This document shows positions 43,047-51,786 of a stretch of DNA of 64,000 nucleotides, piece by piece. The stretch is from Isoptericola halalbus (GTDB taxonomy: Bacteria; Actinomycetota; Actinomycetes; Actinomycetales; Cellulomonadaceae), in the NCBI GenBank assembly GCA_009663185.1, contig VJZX01000012.1:1-64000 (forward strand), read 5' to 3'. A program made the position numbers and the translations under genes. The notes beneath the pieces were generated by a model, which worked only from the letters and a program-made list of their open reading frames with translations, did no database searches and had not been told where the DNA came from. Every line of letters starts with the position of its first letter. Position 1 is the first letter of the stretch.

Positions 43047-43981
43047 GAGAGGTCCCTCCGGCGGTCGAAGCGGAGCTGGATCAGGGCGATGACGATGAGG
43101 ATCACCATGAGCACCATCGAGGCCGCGCTTGCGTAGCCGATGTTCGCCCGCTCGAAGCCGGTCTGGTAGATGTACTGGACGATCAGCCGGTTCTGGGTGC
43201 CAGGTCCACCGGCGTTGAGCGCCTGGATCATGGCGAACTCCTTCATGGAGCCGATCGTGGTCAGCAGGATCACCATGAAGGACGTCGGCGCGAGCAGCGG
43301 GAGCGTGATCCGGCGGAACCGCACCCAGGCGCTGGCCCCGTCGATCTCGGCGGCCTCGAGGTAGGACCGGGGAACGTTCCGGATCGCCGCGATGAACAGC
43401 AGCATGTTGAATGCGGTACCGCCCCACGTGCCGACGATGAGGATGAGGATCAGGGCGAGCGTGGGGTCGGTCTGCCAGTTGGGCCCCTGGCCACCGATCG
43501 ACGTGATGACGAAGTTGACGACGCCGAAGCTCTCGCCGAACAGCCACCGCCAGATGACGCCGGCGACGATGGGCGAGATCAGCCAGGGCAGGAAGAAGAT
43601 CACGCGCGCTGGCGTCTTGCCCGTGGCCAGCGAGCTGGTCAGCAGCATCGCGATGCCGAGCGACACGACATAGTGGGCGGGCACCGCCAGCGCCGTGTAG
43701 ACGAAGGTACGGCTGAGGGACCGGTAGAAGTCCTCGTCGGCGAAGAGCTCCTGGTAGTTCTCGAACCCGATGAAGTTGAGGTCCCCGACGCCGCGGTAGT
43801 CGGTGAACGAGTACATCAGCCCCAGCGCGCCCGGCCACAGGAAGAAGAGCGCGAAGAGCACGACCGCGACGGCGATGAACGCCAGGGGTGCCACCGTGTG
43901 CGAGCGTGAGGTGCGCCGCCGGCGCTGCGCGGTCGTCGAGCCGACGGCGGCGGGTACCGCCTGCGTCGTGGGTGTGCTCAT
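43043..43981 (-). CDS. Carbohydrate ABC transporter permease (MalF type)
   Basis: A 312-residue permease with a 25-residue basic lead and six hydrophobic segments (VAPLAFIAVAVVLFALFFLW first). The EAA loop is EAAEIDGASAWVRFRRITLP. It lies 73 bases after the binding-protein gene; that gap contains a GC-rich GCGCCAGGGG/CCCCTGGCGC hairpin-like sequence that may lower transporter levels relative to the binding protein. Confidence 0.9.
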   Translation of the reverse strand: MSTPTTQAVPAAVGSTTAQRRRRTSRSHTVAPLAFIAVAVVLFALFFLWPGALGLMYSFTDYRGVGDLNFIGFENYQELFADEDFYRSLSRTFVYTALAVPAHYVVSLGIAMLLTSSLATGKTPARVIFFLPWLISPIVAGVIWRWLFGESFGVVNFVITSIGGQGPNWQTDPTLALILILIVGTWGGTAFNMLLFIAAIRNVPRSYLEAAEIDGASAWVRFRRITLPLLAPTSFMVILLTTIGSMKEFAMIQALNAGGPGTQNRLIVQYIYQTGFERANIGYASAASMVLMVILIVIALIQLRFDRRRDLS

Positions 43982-44054
43982 TGCTGCTCCGAAGGTCGTG
44001 ACGGGGCTGCCGTGCGGGCCCCCTGGCGCGCGGGCGCCAGGGGGCCGGCGGGCC

Positions 44055-45344
44055 TTACGGCAGGGCGCCCAGCTGGTCCGACAGCTGCTCGTTGATCCGC
44101 TGGATCGTGGTGTCGACGTCCTGCTCGCCGTTCAGGTACCGGATCGTCTCGTCGCGCACCGGGTCGCCCTCGGTGGACACGCCCTCGATCTCGTAGGCGA
44201 GCTCCTTGGCCTTGATCTCGCCGACGATCGCCGGGGAGTTGGCGATCTCCTGGTTGTAGAGCTCGAACGCCTCGGCGTGCGACTCGTACGTCACCTCGAG
44301 GCCGTCGATGGCCGGCAGGAAGCCGGACGTCTCGGCGAGCTCGCGGTAGTTCTCCGGGTCGTAGAGCCACTGCACGAACTCCAGGGCCGCGTCCTCCTGG
44401 CCCGAGCCGTCGAAGACGACGATGTTCGCCGCGTTGCCGAAGTTGGTGGCCTTCACCGGCTGCTGGGGCATGGGGACCGACGCCCACTCGAAGTCGGCGA
44501 TGTTGACCGCGAAGTCGGCGATCTGCCACGAGCCCGACATGTAGGAGACGACGTCGCCGCTCTTGAACAGCGCGTTGGGGTCGTCGCCGGACAGCCACAC
44601 CGAGCGCGGCATGAACTTGTCGTCGTTCAGGCTCGCGAAGTACTCGAGCGCCGTCTTCGTGGCGTCGTTCGTCGTGAACTGACCGGACTCGTCAGCCTGG
44701 AAGTACTCCGAGCCGAACTCGTACAGGAAGGCCTTGAGCCGGTGCGAGGACTGGTCCACGACCATGCCGTAGGTGGTGTCGGTCTTCTGCTGGACGTCCT
44801 TGACGGCGGCGACGTACTCGTCCCACGTCCAGCTCTCGTCGGCGGTGGTCGGGTACTCGACGCCGGCCTCGTCGAAGAGGGTCTTGTTGATGAACATGCC
44901 GACCGCGGTGATGTCGGTCGGGATCGACAGCACCTTGCCGTCGGGGTCGACGGCGGCCAGGTCGGTGCGGATGTCGCTTCCGTCGGTGACCGGGGCCAGG
45001 TCGACCGTGGCGTCCTTCCAGACCGGGTCGACCGCGCCGACACGCGCGAGCGCCGGCAGGTCGTTGGCCTGAGCGGCGTTCTTGAGCTTGGTCGGAAGGT
45101 CCTCGTTCGCGATGTCGACGATCTCGACCGTCACGCCCGTCTCTTCCTGGTACTTCTCGGCCATGTGCGCGAAGCCGCCGCCCTGGTTGGCGTCTCCCGA
45201 GAGGAAGAACTGCAGGGGCTCGTCGCTCGGGGCCTGCTCACCACCGCCGCCGCCCGAGCCGCACGCGGCGACGAGGGCGAGCGTGACGGCGCCCGCGAAC
45301 GCACCTGGGACGCCTCGGCGTCGGATCTTCTGAGAACGCAACAT
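44055..45344 (-). CDS. Extracellular sugar-binding lipoprotein
   Basis: A 429-residue family 1 solute-binding protein with lipobox LVAAC at residue 28. Segments LQFFLSGDANQGGGFAHMAE, SIPTDITAVGMFINKTLFDE and DVVSYMSGSWQIADFAVNIA are typical. It is preceded by GGAGAGA, and heads the operon binding protein, MalF, MalG, toroid protein, UTRA regulator. The substrate is probably the product of an extracellular polysaccharide lyase or hydrolase not seen here. Confidence 0.9.
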   Translation of the reverse strand: MLRSQKIRRRGVPGAFAGAVTLALVAACGSGGGGGEQAPSDEPLQFFLSGDANQGGGFAHMAEKYQEETGVTVEIVDIANEDLPTKLKNAAQANDLPALARVGAVDPVWKDATVDLAPVTDGSDIRTDLAAVDPDGKVLSIPTDITAVGMFINKTLFDEAGVEYPTTADESWTWDEYVAAVKDVQQKTDTTYGMVVDQSSHRLKAFLYEFGSEYFQADESGQFTTNDATKTALEYFASLNDDKFMPRSVWLSGDDPNALFKSGDVVSYMSGSWQIADFAVNIADFEWASVPMPQQPVKATNFGNAANIVVFDGSGQEDAALEFVQWLYDPENYRELAETSGFLPAIDGLEVTYESHAEAFELYNQEIANSPAIVGEIKAKELAYEIEGVSTEGDPVRDETIRYLNGEQDVDTTIQRINEQLSDQLGALP

Positions 45345-45420
45345 CGTGTCTCTCTCCTTCGCGGGCGCTCAGCAGCGAGCCGCCCCGTCGTCCTGGTCGC
45401 TGGTAGGGACCAACGTTCCT

Positions 45421-45435
45421 TGGAAAACGCTTGCA
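45421..45435 (-). promoter_or_regulatory. LacI/catabolite-type operator upstream of the importer
   Basis: TGGAAAACGCTTGCA matches the general TGNAANCGNTTNCA form of LacI-family operators (its complement reads TGCAAGCGTTTTCCA). TTGACA at 45451-45456 on the leftward strand may be the -35 element, so the site would cover the -10 region. No LacI gene is adjacent, which suggests control from elsewhere. Confidence 0.55.
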
Positions 45436-45573
45436 CGGGCCTTGTGCGATTGTCAAGAGTAGCGGACAACCACCTGACATACCTCGGTCCGGCCCTCGCG
45501 CGCCATCGATCGTCGACACCAGATCGACCGGCGGGTCACCGCGTACGGCGCGCTGATCGTCGCCAGGCTGGGT

Positions 45574-45876
45574 TCAATCCGCACCCTCTCGGAACGCTGG
45601 CCGCACGTCGGCGAAGTCGTACTCCTCGACGGAGACCGTGAGCATCGCCCGACGCTGCTCCGTGTCTGGGCCGCTGCTGCGGAAGGTCGCCAGCGCCCCC
45701 TGCGACTCCCAGCGCTCGAAGATGTTGACACGCCCAGGGTCGACCAGGTCCGCGCAGATCGCGAAGTCGAGGCAGCCCACTGCTCGGCGAGCCTGCTCGA
45801 CGATGAGCACACAGCCCGCGAGGTAGGACTCGCGCTGCTGCGGCTCAACGGTGATGTGTCCTGCAACGATGACCAT
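45574..45876 (-). CDS. Antibiotic biosynthesis monooxygenase (ABM) domain protein
   Basis: A 100-residue ferredoxin-like ABM-domain protein: VIVAGHITVEPQQRESYLAG, ARRAVGCLDFAICADLVDPG, NIFERWESQGALATF. Such small dimers are often quinol monooxygenases (YgiN) or heme-degrading relatives. It follows the beta-galactosidase gene by 104 bases on the same strand but has no evident functional link. The C-terminal residues DFADVRPAFREGAD are unusual but compatible. Confidence 0.8.
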   Translation of the reverse strand: MVIVAGHITVEPQQRESYLAGCVLIVEQARRAVGCLDFAICADLVDPGRVNIFERWESQGALATFRSSGPDTEQRRAMLTVSVEEYDFADVRPAFREGAD

Positions 45877-45980
45877 GGGTGCGCTCCGGTGCTCTCGCCT
45901 TCGTGTCCAGCCCGCCGGGCTGTTCCGCTGAGAGACCTCCAGGGCAGGAGAAGATCATCGGTGGGGCGTCCTGGCGGCGA

Positions 45981-48900
45981 TCACCCGGCCGTGAGCCGCA
46001 GCCCGATCGTCGCGGGCGCGGGGCGCAGCGTGGCCTCGCGCACGACGCCGGGACCGCACGCCGCGCTGCCGACGCCGTGCTGGCCGGCGTCGAGGTGGAG
46101 CCACAGCGCGCCGTCGGGGGTCAGCTCGTGCGGGTGCGCAGCGGCATCGAGGGCGGCGTCGGTCCAAGGCCGGGCGGTGAGCTCGAACCCGGGGACCGGT
46201 CGGCCGCCGATCTCCACGTGCCCGGCCCGCACCGTCAGCGGGCCTTCGGAGAGCCCGAAGGTGGCGCGCGTGACTCCGCGCCGGGCGCCGTTCTCCTGCG
46301 GGTGCGTGTAGTCGGTCTGCAGCTCGGCGACGGTGTGCCGCCAGTGGCCACCGAGCGCGGCGCGGCGCGAGTCGGCGTACGACTCCCCCGGCCCGAGCCC
46401 GACCCAGTCGACCGCCACGCCCGCGGCGTCGGACTGCTCGAGGCCGAGCAACCAGCCCAGGCGCGCGAGCGGTCCGGGCCAATCGCCCTCGGGCGCCAGG
46501 TGGATCGTCAGGTCGGTCGTCGCGTCGTCGACGGCGCGCCACTCGTAGCGCACGGCGAACCCGCAGCCGCTCGGGGCCCCGGCCGCCCGCCCGGTGACCA
46601 CGACGGCGTCGCCCTCGACGCGCACCTCGTCGATCCGCTCGTGCAGGCGGCGAAGCCCGGCGCGCTCCCACGCCTCGCCGTCACCGATCGCGGCCGTCCA
46701 CGAACGGGCGCGATCGTTGTCGGTGCGGGCGCGCCAGGCGTCGACGCGCGCCTCGCGCACGGGCGTGCCGGCGACGGCGACCGGGCGCCCGGTGGCGTCG
46801 AGCGTGACCGCGCCGAGGTCGTAGCCGCCGTCGGATGTGCGTCCGACGGCCCGCGCGCCGGCGCCCGACGCCGGAGCGTGCCGCAGCGACGCGGGACGCA
46901 GCAGCACCTGGCCGGCGCCCAGCTCGAAGCCCTCGGGCGCCCAGTCGGGCCGAGCGTCGTCGTCGAGCAGCGCGCGGACGGTCCACCACACGGGTGCGCC
47001 GGCCGGGGCCTCGGAGAAGTGGTCCTCGAACGCGTCGGCGCCGAACGCGGCGCGGGCGTCGACGTCGACCCACTCCCCCGGCGCGAGCGCCGGGAGCTCG
47101 AGCTCGCCGCTCGCGAGCGTGCCGCCGTCGGACACCAGCTCCCAGACCCAGCGCACGTGGTCGAGGGAGGTGAACGCGTAGCGGTTGCGGATCCGCAGCG
47201 CGCCGTGGTCGTGGGGCGCCCCCGTGATGCCGACCGGCGCGTAGACGGCCGCGAGCTCGACGAGCCCGGGCGAGGGCGTGCGGTCCGGCAGTACGAGACC
47301 GTCGGCGATGAAGGTGCCGTCGTGCAGCTCCTCGCCGAAGTCGCCGCCGTAGCCGAAGAAGCTGGTCCCGTCATCGGTGCGCGTGGCGACTCCGTGGTCG
47401 ATCCACTCCCACACGAACGCGCCCATCATGCGCGGCGAGCCGTCGACGAGGTCGATCTGCTCGGTCAGTCCGCCCGGTCCGTTGCCCATGGCGTGCGCGT
47501 ACTCGCACAGCACGAACGGCATGGCCCGACGGCGGGCGTCGGTGACGGCGTCTGGCAGCGGGTCCTCCTCGCGCCGGGCGATGAGGGCCATCTCGTCGAT
47601 CGGCGGGTACATCCGCGAGTACACGTCGACGTGTGCGCTCGACCAGTCGCCCTCGTAGTGCAGCGGACGCGAGGTGTCGAGCTCGCGGATCGCGGTGGCC
47701 ATGACCTCGAGGTTGCGTCCCGGGCCGGCCTCGTTGCCGAGCGACCACACCACGACGCTCGGGTGGTGGGCGTCGCGGCGGACCATGCGCTGCACGCGGT
47801 CGGCGAGGACGGGCGCCCAGGTCTCGTCGTCGGTCGGGTTGCCGCGCCAGCCCTGCATCTCGAAGCCGTGCGTCTCGAGGTCGTTCTCGTCGATGACGTA
47901 CAGGCCGTGCTCGTCGCACAGGTCGAGGAAGTGCGGGTGCGGCGGGTAGTGGCTCGTGCGCACCGCGTTGACGTGGTGGCGCTTCATGAGCAGCACGTCC
48001 TCGAGCATGGTCTCGCGCGTCACCGCCCGGCCGCGGGTCGGCTCGAACTCGTGGCGGTTGACGCCGTACAGCTTGACCGGCGCACCGTTGACGGTGAAGA
48101 CGCCGTCGACAATTGCGATGGTGCGGAAGCCGACCTTGAGCGTGACAGTCTCTGCCGGGGTGCTGACCACGAGCTCGTACAGGCGCGGGTGCTCGGCGCT
48201 CCAGGGCTCGACGGCGGCAGTCGCCTCCATGCCGGCACGCAGGTCGAGGCCGAGCTCGGGGACGGTGATGCTGACGTCGCCGTCGGCGGCGTCGGTCTCG
48301 ACGTCGACGCGCAGCCGGCCCGTGCGCGTGGCGGAGTCGAAGCCGGCGTCGACGGCGACGTGCTCGATGCCGCCGTCGGGCCGGTGCTCGAGGGTGACAT
48401 CGCGGAAGATGCCGGACAGCCACCACTGGTCCTGGTCCTCGATGTAGGTGAAGGCCGACCACTGCGTGACGCGGACGGCGAGCAGGTTCTCGCCGTCGGT
48501 CAGCGCGTCGGTGACGTCGACCTCGGTGGGCAGACGCGAGCCGTGCGAGGTCGCGAGCACCTGACCGTTGACCGCGACCTCGAACCACGAGTCGACGCCC
48601 TCGAAGCGCAGCACGACCCGGCCACCGGTGCGCCAGTCCGCCGGGACCGTCACGGTGCGGCGGTACTCGCCGGTCGGGTTCTCGTTGGGCACGTGGGGCG
48701 GGTCGACCGGGATCGGGAACTGGACGTTCGTGTATGCGGGCTTGCCGTGCGGCCACGCGTCCGGGGCGCCGGCGAGCTGCCAGTGGCCGGGGACCTGGAT
48801 CGTGCCCCAGCCCTCGCCGGTGCCGTCGTCCGAGGGCTCGACGCCGGTGACCGGGTTGCCGAACAGGCGGAAGCGCCACTCCCCGTTCAGGTCCACGCGG

Positions 48901-48992
48901 CCCGCCGTCGAGGCGCCCAGCGGCGGGCGGAACCGGGCGGGGCGGACCCCCGCGGGGACGACGACGGACTCGTGCGTCGGGCGCAGCGCCAT
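45981..48992 (-). CDS. lacZ: Beta-galactosidase, glycoside hydrolase family 2
   Basis: A 1003-residue LacZ-type enzyme with five domains as in E. coli beta-galactosidase. Acid/base Glu421 lies in LGNEAGPG and nucleophile Glu497 in CEYAHAMGN; FVWEWIDHG follows. The N-terminal lectin-like domain includes GTIQVPGHWQLAGAPDAWPH and YTNVQFPIPVDPPHVPNENP, and the small beta-galactosidase domain 5 is complete (GLGPGESYADSRRAALGGHW). No signal peptide: cytosolic. Monocistronic or with the ABM gene. GAGTACCA precedes the ATG. Confidence 0.94.
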   Translation of the reverse strand: MALRPTHESVVVPAGVRPARFRPPLGASTAGRVDLNGEWRFRLFGNPVTGVEPSDDGTGEGWGTIQVPGHWQLAGAPDAWPHGKPAYTNVQFPIPVDPPHVPNENPTGEYRRTVTVPADWRTGGRVVLRFEGVDSWFEVAVNGQVLATSHGSRLPTEVDVTDALTDGENLLAVRVTQWSAFTYIEDQDQWWLSGIFRDVTLEHRPDGGIEHVAVDAGFDSATRTGRLRVDVETDAADGDVSITVPELGLDLRAGMEATAAVEPWSAEHPRLYELVVSTPAETVTLKVGFRTIAIVDGVFTVNGAPVKLYGVNRHEFEPTRGRAVTRETMLEDVLLMKRHHVNAVRTSHYPPHPHFLDLCDEHGLYVIDENDLETHGFEMQGWRGNPTDDETWAPVLADRVQRMVRRDAHHPSVVVWSLGNEAGPGRNLEVMATAIRELDTSRPLHYEGDWSSAHVDVYSRMYPPIDEMALIARREEDPLPDAVTDARRRAMPFVLCEYAHAMGNGPGGLTEQIDLVDGSPRMMGAFVWEWIDHGVATRTDDGTSFFGYGGDFGEELHDGTFIADGLVLPDRTPSPGLVELAAVYAPVGITGAPHDHGALRIRNRYAFTSLDHVRWVWELVSDGGTLASGELELPALAPGEWVDVDARAAFGADAFEDHFSEAPAGAPVWWTVRALLDDDARPDWAPEGFELGAGQVLLRPASLRHAPASGAGARAVGRTSDGGYDLGAVTLDATGRPVAVAGTPVREARVDAWRARTDNDRARSWTAAIGDGEAWERAGLRRLHERIDEVRVEGDAVVVTGRAAGAPSGCGFAVRYEWRAVDDATTDLTIHLAPEGDWPGPLARLGWLLGLEQSDAAGVAVDWVGLGPGESYADSRRAALGGHWRHTVAELQTDYTHPQENGARRGVTRATFGLSEGPLTVRAGHVEIGGRPVPGFELTARPWTDAALDAAAHPHELTPDGALWLHLDAGQHGVGSAACGPGVVREATLRPAPATIGLRLTAG

Positions 48993-49032
48993 TGGTACTC
49001 CTCGGTCGTGGGGGTCGGGGGCATGTCGGGTG

Positions 49033-49046
49033 TGGTGACGTCACCA
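49033..49046 (-). promoter_or_regulatory. Perfect 14-base palindrome upstream of lacZ
   Basis: TGGTGACGTCACCA is a perfect palindrome 41 bases before the lacZ start. No regulator gene is adjacent. Likely operator; family not determinable. Confidence 0.5.
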
Positions 49047-49194
49047 TTCGCCCCCGCACAACCCTAGACGGCGTCCACCGAACCAGACCAGGGCGCCCGG
49101 ATCATGAAAGCGGGAAGCCCCAGGCATGGGCTGCCGACGACGGCTCGTTCACGCGCCCACCGAGCGCGCGCTCGTCTCTGCCAGACTCGCGGTC

Positions 49195-49692
49195 ATGAGG
49201 GTGAGCGCCGCGCAGGTCCGGGAGGCGACAGCAGGCGACCTGCCGGCGCTGGCCGCGTTGCGGTGGCGGTGGGCGGTCCCGGACCGGCCGCCCGGCCCCG
49301 GAGACCTGGAAGCGTTCGAGGCTGCGCTGGCCGCGTGGCTGCGTCAGCGCGGGGGCGATGTGGTCTGCGTCGTCGCGGCAACCGGTGATGAGCTGGTCGG
49401 CATGGCATGGCTGGTCGTGTTCGACCGCGTGCCCAACCCCGACGCCCCGGTCCGGCGCACCGGCGACGTGCAAAGTGTGTTCGTCCTGCCTGAACACCGC
49501 GGCGACGGCGTCGGGAGTCGCCTGATCGCGGCGGTCTGCGAGGCGGCTGACGGGCGTGGGCTCGCGAAGCTGACCGTCGACTCCAGTGCGCGGGCGGTGT
49601 CGCTCTACGAGCGGTGGGGCTTCACGAGGTCGGGCGCGCTCCTGCAGCGCGCCGCCTCAGGCGTGGTCACCGGGGCATCCGGGCAAGGGTGA
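49195..49692 (+). CDS. GNAT family N-acetyltransferase
   Basis: A 165-residue acetyltransferase starting at ATG 49195 (MRVSAAQVREATAGDLPALA). The acetyl-CoA site is VQSVFVLPEHRGDGVGSRLI (R/Q-x-x-G-x-G/A), followed by KLTVDSSARAVSLYERWGFT. Substrate unknown. It ends inside the convergent exonuclease gene (26-base overlap). Confidence 0.87.
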   Translation: MRVSAAQVREATAGDLPALAALRWRWAVPDRPPGPGDLEAFEAALAAWLRQRGGDVVCVVAATGDELVGMAWLVVFDRVPNPDAPVRRTGDVQSVFVLPEHRGDGVGSRLIAAVCEAADGRGLAKLTVDSSARAVSLYERWGFTRSGALLQRAASGVVTGASGQG

Positions 49693-50257
49693 CCAGCAGG
49701 TTCGCGTAGCCGAGGGCATCGTCGATCGCCCGGTGGGTGTGCTCGATGTTGCCGAACCACTCGGCGGGTAGCCGTGCCGTGGAGACCTCCGCGACCGGCT
49801 GGCCCGTGATCGCTGCGGCGTAGGAGCGCAGACACAGGCCCGGCCCGTCGAACAGCCGGTCGGTCTCGTAGGGCCCCTGGACGAGCCCGTATCGGGTGAA
49901 GCGACGCAGGTAGTAGTCAATCCAGCCGCCGTCGAACAGGACCGGCGACGCGGCGAACGTGCGCGGGCTGGGCAGCGACCGCACCCAGGTGACGAATCGG
50001 GCCATCACTTCGCCGACCGGCTCCGGATTCGTGGTGGCCGCGGCCCACGCCTCGGGTTGGGTCTCGAACCACGCACGGGTGTCTGGGTTCGGCGCCGCGC
50101 CAGGTAGAGGTTCGAGGACGGCCTCGAACCGGCCGTGTTCGGTGCCGTCGACCGTCATCGCGACGGAGGCGAAGGACCGCATCGAGTTCGCGCCGGGCCA
50201 TGGCCCGTCGACCTCGATGTCAGTCACCACGTATACCCACTCGTCCGTGCTCGTCAC
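49667..50257 (-). CDS. DEDDh 3'-5' exonuclease family protein
   Basis: A 196-residue RNase T/DnaQ-like exonuclease. Motif I DIEVDG supplies Asp13 and Glu15; Exo II lies around FAASPVLFDGGWIDYYL; Exo III is HTHRAIDDALGYANLL with the catalytic His and Asp. Close to actinobacterial 3'-5' exoribonuclease annotations. Convergent overlap with the GNAT gene. Confidence 0.82.
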   Translation of the reverse strand: MTSTDEWVYVVTDIEVDGPWPGANSMRSFASVAMTVDGTEHGRFEAVLEPLPGAAPNPDTRAWFETQPEAWAAATTNPEPVGEVMARFVTWVRSLPSPRTFAASPVLFDGGWIDYYLRRFTRYGLVQGPYETDRLFDGPGLCLRSYAAAITGQPVAEVSTARLPAEWFGNIEHTHRAIDDALGYANLLVTLARMPR

Positions 50258-50338
50258 AGCGGGTCATGATGCCCGAAGACGCGGCTCCGTCTCGCCCTTC
50301 GATGCGGCGGGCCCTGGCCCGGTGAACGACACTGCGCG

Positions 50339-51610
50339 TCAGGGGCCGAGCAGCGCCGCGGGAACGACGGCGACGCCGTCGCGTCGACGGTAGGCGTGTC
50401 GTCCGGTGGTGATCACGGCCATGTCCGCGAGCTCGTCGCCGAGCTGGTCCCTGAGCCACAGCAGATGGCGGACGTCGTGGTCGTCAGGAGTCGCGACGAG
50501 CTTGACCTCAAGAGCGACGACGCGTCCCCCGACGCCCGTGACGACAAGGTCGATCTCGCGTCGCCCGTTCCAGTCGCGAAGGTGGTGGACCTCCGCCTCC
50601 CTGAGCTGTGCGTACACCTGGACGTCGAGCGTGACGAGAGACTCGAAGAGGGCCGCGAGCATCGTCCCGTCGCGGGCGCTACCCGACCCGTCCCGTCCAC
50701 GCAGCATGGCCTGAGCGTCGAGGTTCATCAGTCGCGCCGCGAGCGCCGGGTCTGCCAACTGGTGCTTCGCCGTTTGGCTCAGCCGGGAGAGGTGCGAGCC
50801 GACAGGCATCCAGGCGGGGGTCGGATCGAGCAGCCAGAGCCCGGAGAGCGCGTCGCGGTAGGTCAGTGTCGTGGCCTTCGCGGGCTTGTCGCCCTGGTTC
50901 GGGGTCGCCGCGTCGAGAATCTCGCCGTACTTGGCGGTCGACGAGGTCGCCGCCGCATACGCCGCGAGCCATGCGCGCAGCGCCTCGGGCCGCCGTACGG
51001 GATATCCGTGCTCGGCGAACTCCCGCTGCACGATGTCGGTGAGATACGTGTCGAGAGCGGCGCGCCGCAGCCGCGGTGACGGCTCGCGACGCACTGCCGG
51101 CAGCCCCGAGCCGACGATCTCTTCGACGTAGTCACCGAGGACGACATCGGTCTCGCCGCCGATCTCGGCAATCCCCTCGAGCATCGCACCGAGGCTGACC
51201 GTGGGAACCCCGACGCCACGCTCGAGAAGGCTCATCGGCCGCATCCGCATCCCGACGATCCGGCCTGCCCCGGAGTGGACTGCCACGCCTCGCGGCGCGG
51301 AACTGCCCGTCAGGAGGAACCGGCCCCGATCGGAGACCGCGTCGACGGCCCGCCGCACACGGTCCCACGCCTCCGGCCACCGCTGCCACTCGTCGACCAG
51401 CAGCGGCCCCGGCAGCGTGGTGAGCAAAGTCGGGTCGGCGCGCAGCCTCGCCACATCGTCTAGCAGGTCCAGCGCCAGGACGGACTGTGCGCGCCGGCGG
51501 GCCGTCTCTGTCTTGCCGACACCGCGCGGTCCGTAGAGGGCTGTTGCCCGCAGGAGCGGCTGCAGCTCATCAAGGAGATCATCGATCACGCGGCGCACAT
51601 AGCGGGCCAT
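50339..51610 (-). CDS. DUF4143-type AAA ATPase, left paralogue
   Basis: A 423-residue protein from ATG 51610 (GGGAGG six bases upstream). N-terminal P-loop domain: Walker A YGPRGVGKTE, Walker B PLLVDEWQRWPE, sensor-like LLTGSSAPRG. The C-terminal half is DUF4143-like with REIDLVVTG...VALEVK (near residues 355-373), the D-ExK pattern of PD-(D/E)xK nucleases. Similar proteins are widespread and poorly understood. A second copy lies at the right end of the window. Confidence 0.84.
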   Translation of the reverse strand: MARYVRRVIDDLLDELQPLLRATALYGPRGVGKTETARRRAQSVLALDLLDDVARLRADPTLLTTLPGPLLVDEWQRWPEAWDRVRRAVDAVSDRGRFLLTGSSAPRGVAVHSGAGRIVGMRMRPMSLLERGVGVPTVSLGAMLEGIAEIGGETDVVLGDYVEEIVGSGLPAVRREPSPRLRRAALDTYLTDIVQREFAEHGYPVRRPEALRAWLAAYAAATSSTAKYGEILDAATPNQGDKPAKATTLTYRDALSGLWLLDPTPAWMPVGSHLSRLSQTAKHQLADPALAARLMNLDAQAMLRGRDGSGSARDGTMLAALFESLVTLDVQVYAQLREAEVHHLRDWNGRREIDLVVTGVGGRVVALEVKLVATPDDHDVRHLLWLRDQLGDELADMAVITTGRHAYRRRDGVAVVPAALLGP

Positions 51611-51646
51611 GTGCATCCTCCCTGGTGTGGCGTCCTATCGACCCTT

Positions 51647-51700
51647 GCACACACACGCTAGTAGTCTCCGCACACACCGTCTACCAGTCCTTGCACACAC
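51647..51700 (-). repeat. Three GCACACAC motifs at 23-base period
   Basis: GCACACAC starts at 51647, 51670 and 51693: exactly 23 bases apart each time. On the gene strand they read GTGTGTGC. Two copies have CCTT immediately before. They sit 37-90 bases upstream of the ATPase start, within its probable promoter. Confidence 0.75.
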
Positions 51701-51786
51701 CTGGACGGCGGAGGATCTCCAAGCCGCGGAGACGATCGTCGAGACGATGAAAACGTTCCTCTCGCGGGTCGGGTCCCGGGGGCACA

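Noticed and set aside
45480-45573. Remnant of a gene between the importer and the ABM gene
   Set aside because: A short + strand frame looks superficially protein-like but has no start signal, no recognisable motif and runs into the ABM gene antisense.
45879-49067. 1062-residue open frame on the + strand opposite lacZ
   Set aside because: It mirrors the codon structure of the GH2 gene on the other strand; composition is Arg/Gly/Val/Asp-rich without motifs, whereas the minus-strand frame has complete catalytic motifs.
51647-51700. CRISPR or transposon-end repeats
   Set aside because: The motif is only 8 bases, in direct orientation, and confined to a promoter-sized region; better explained as regulator binding sites.
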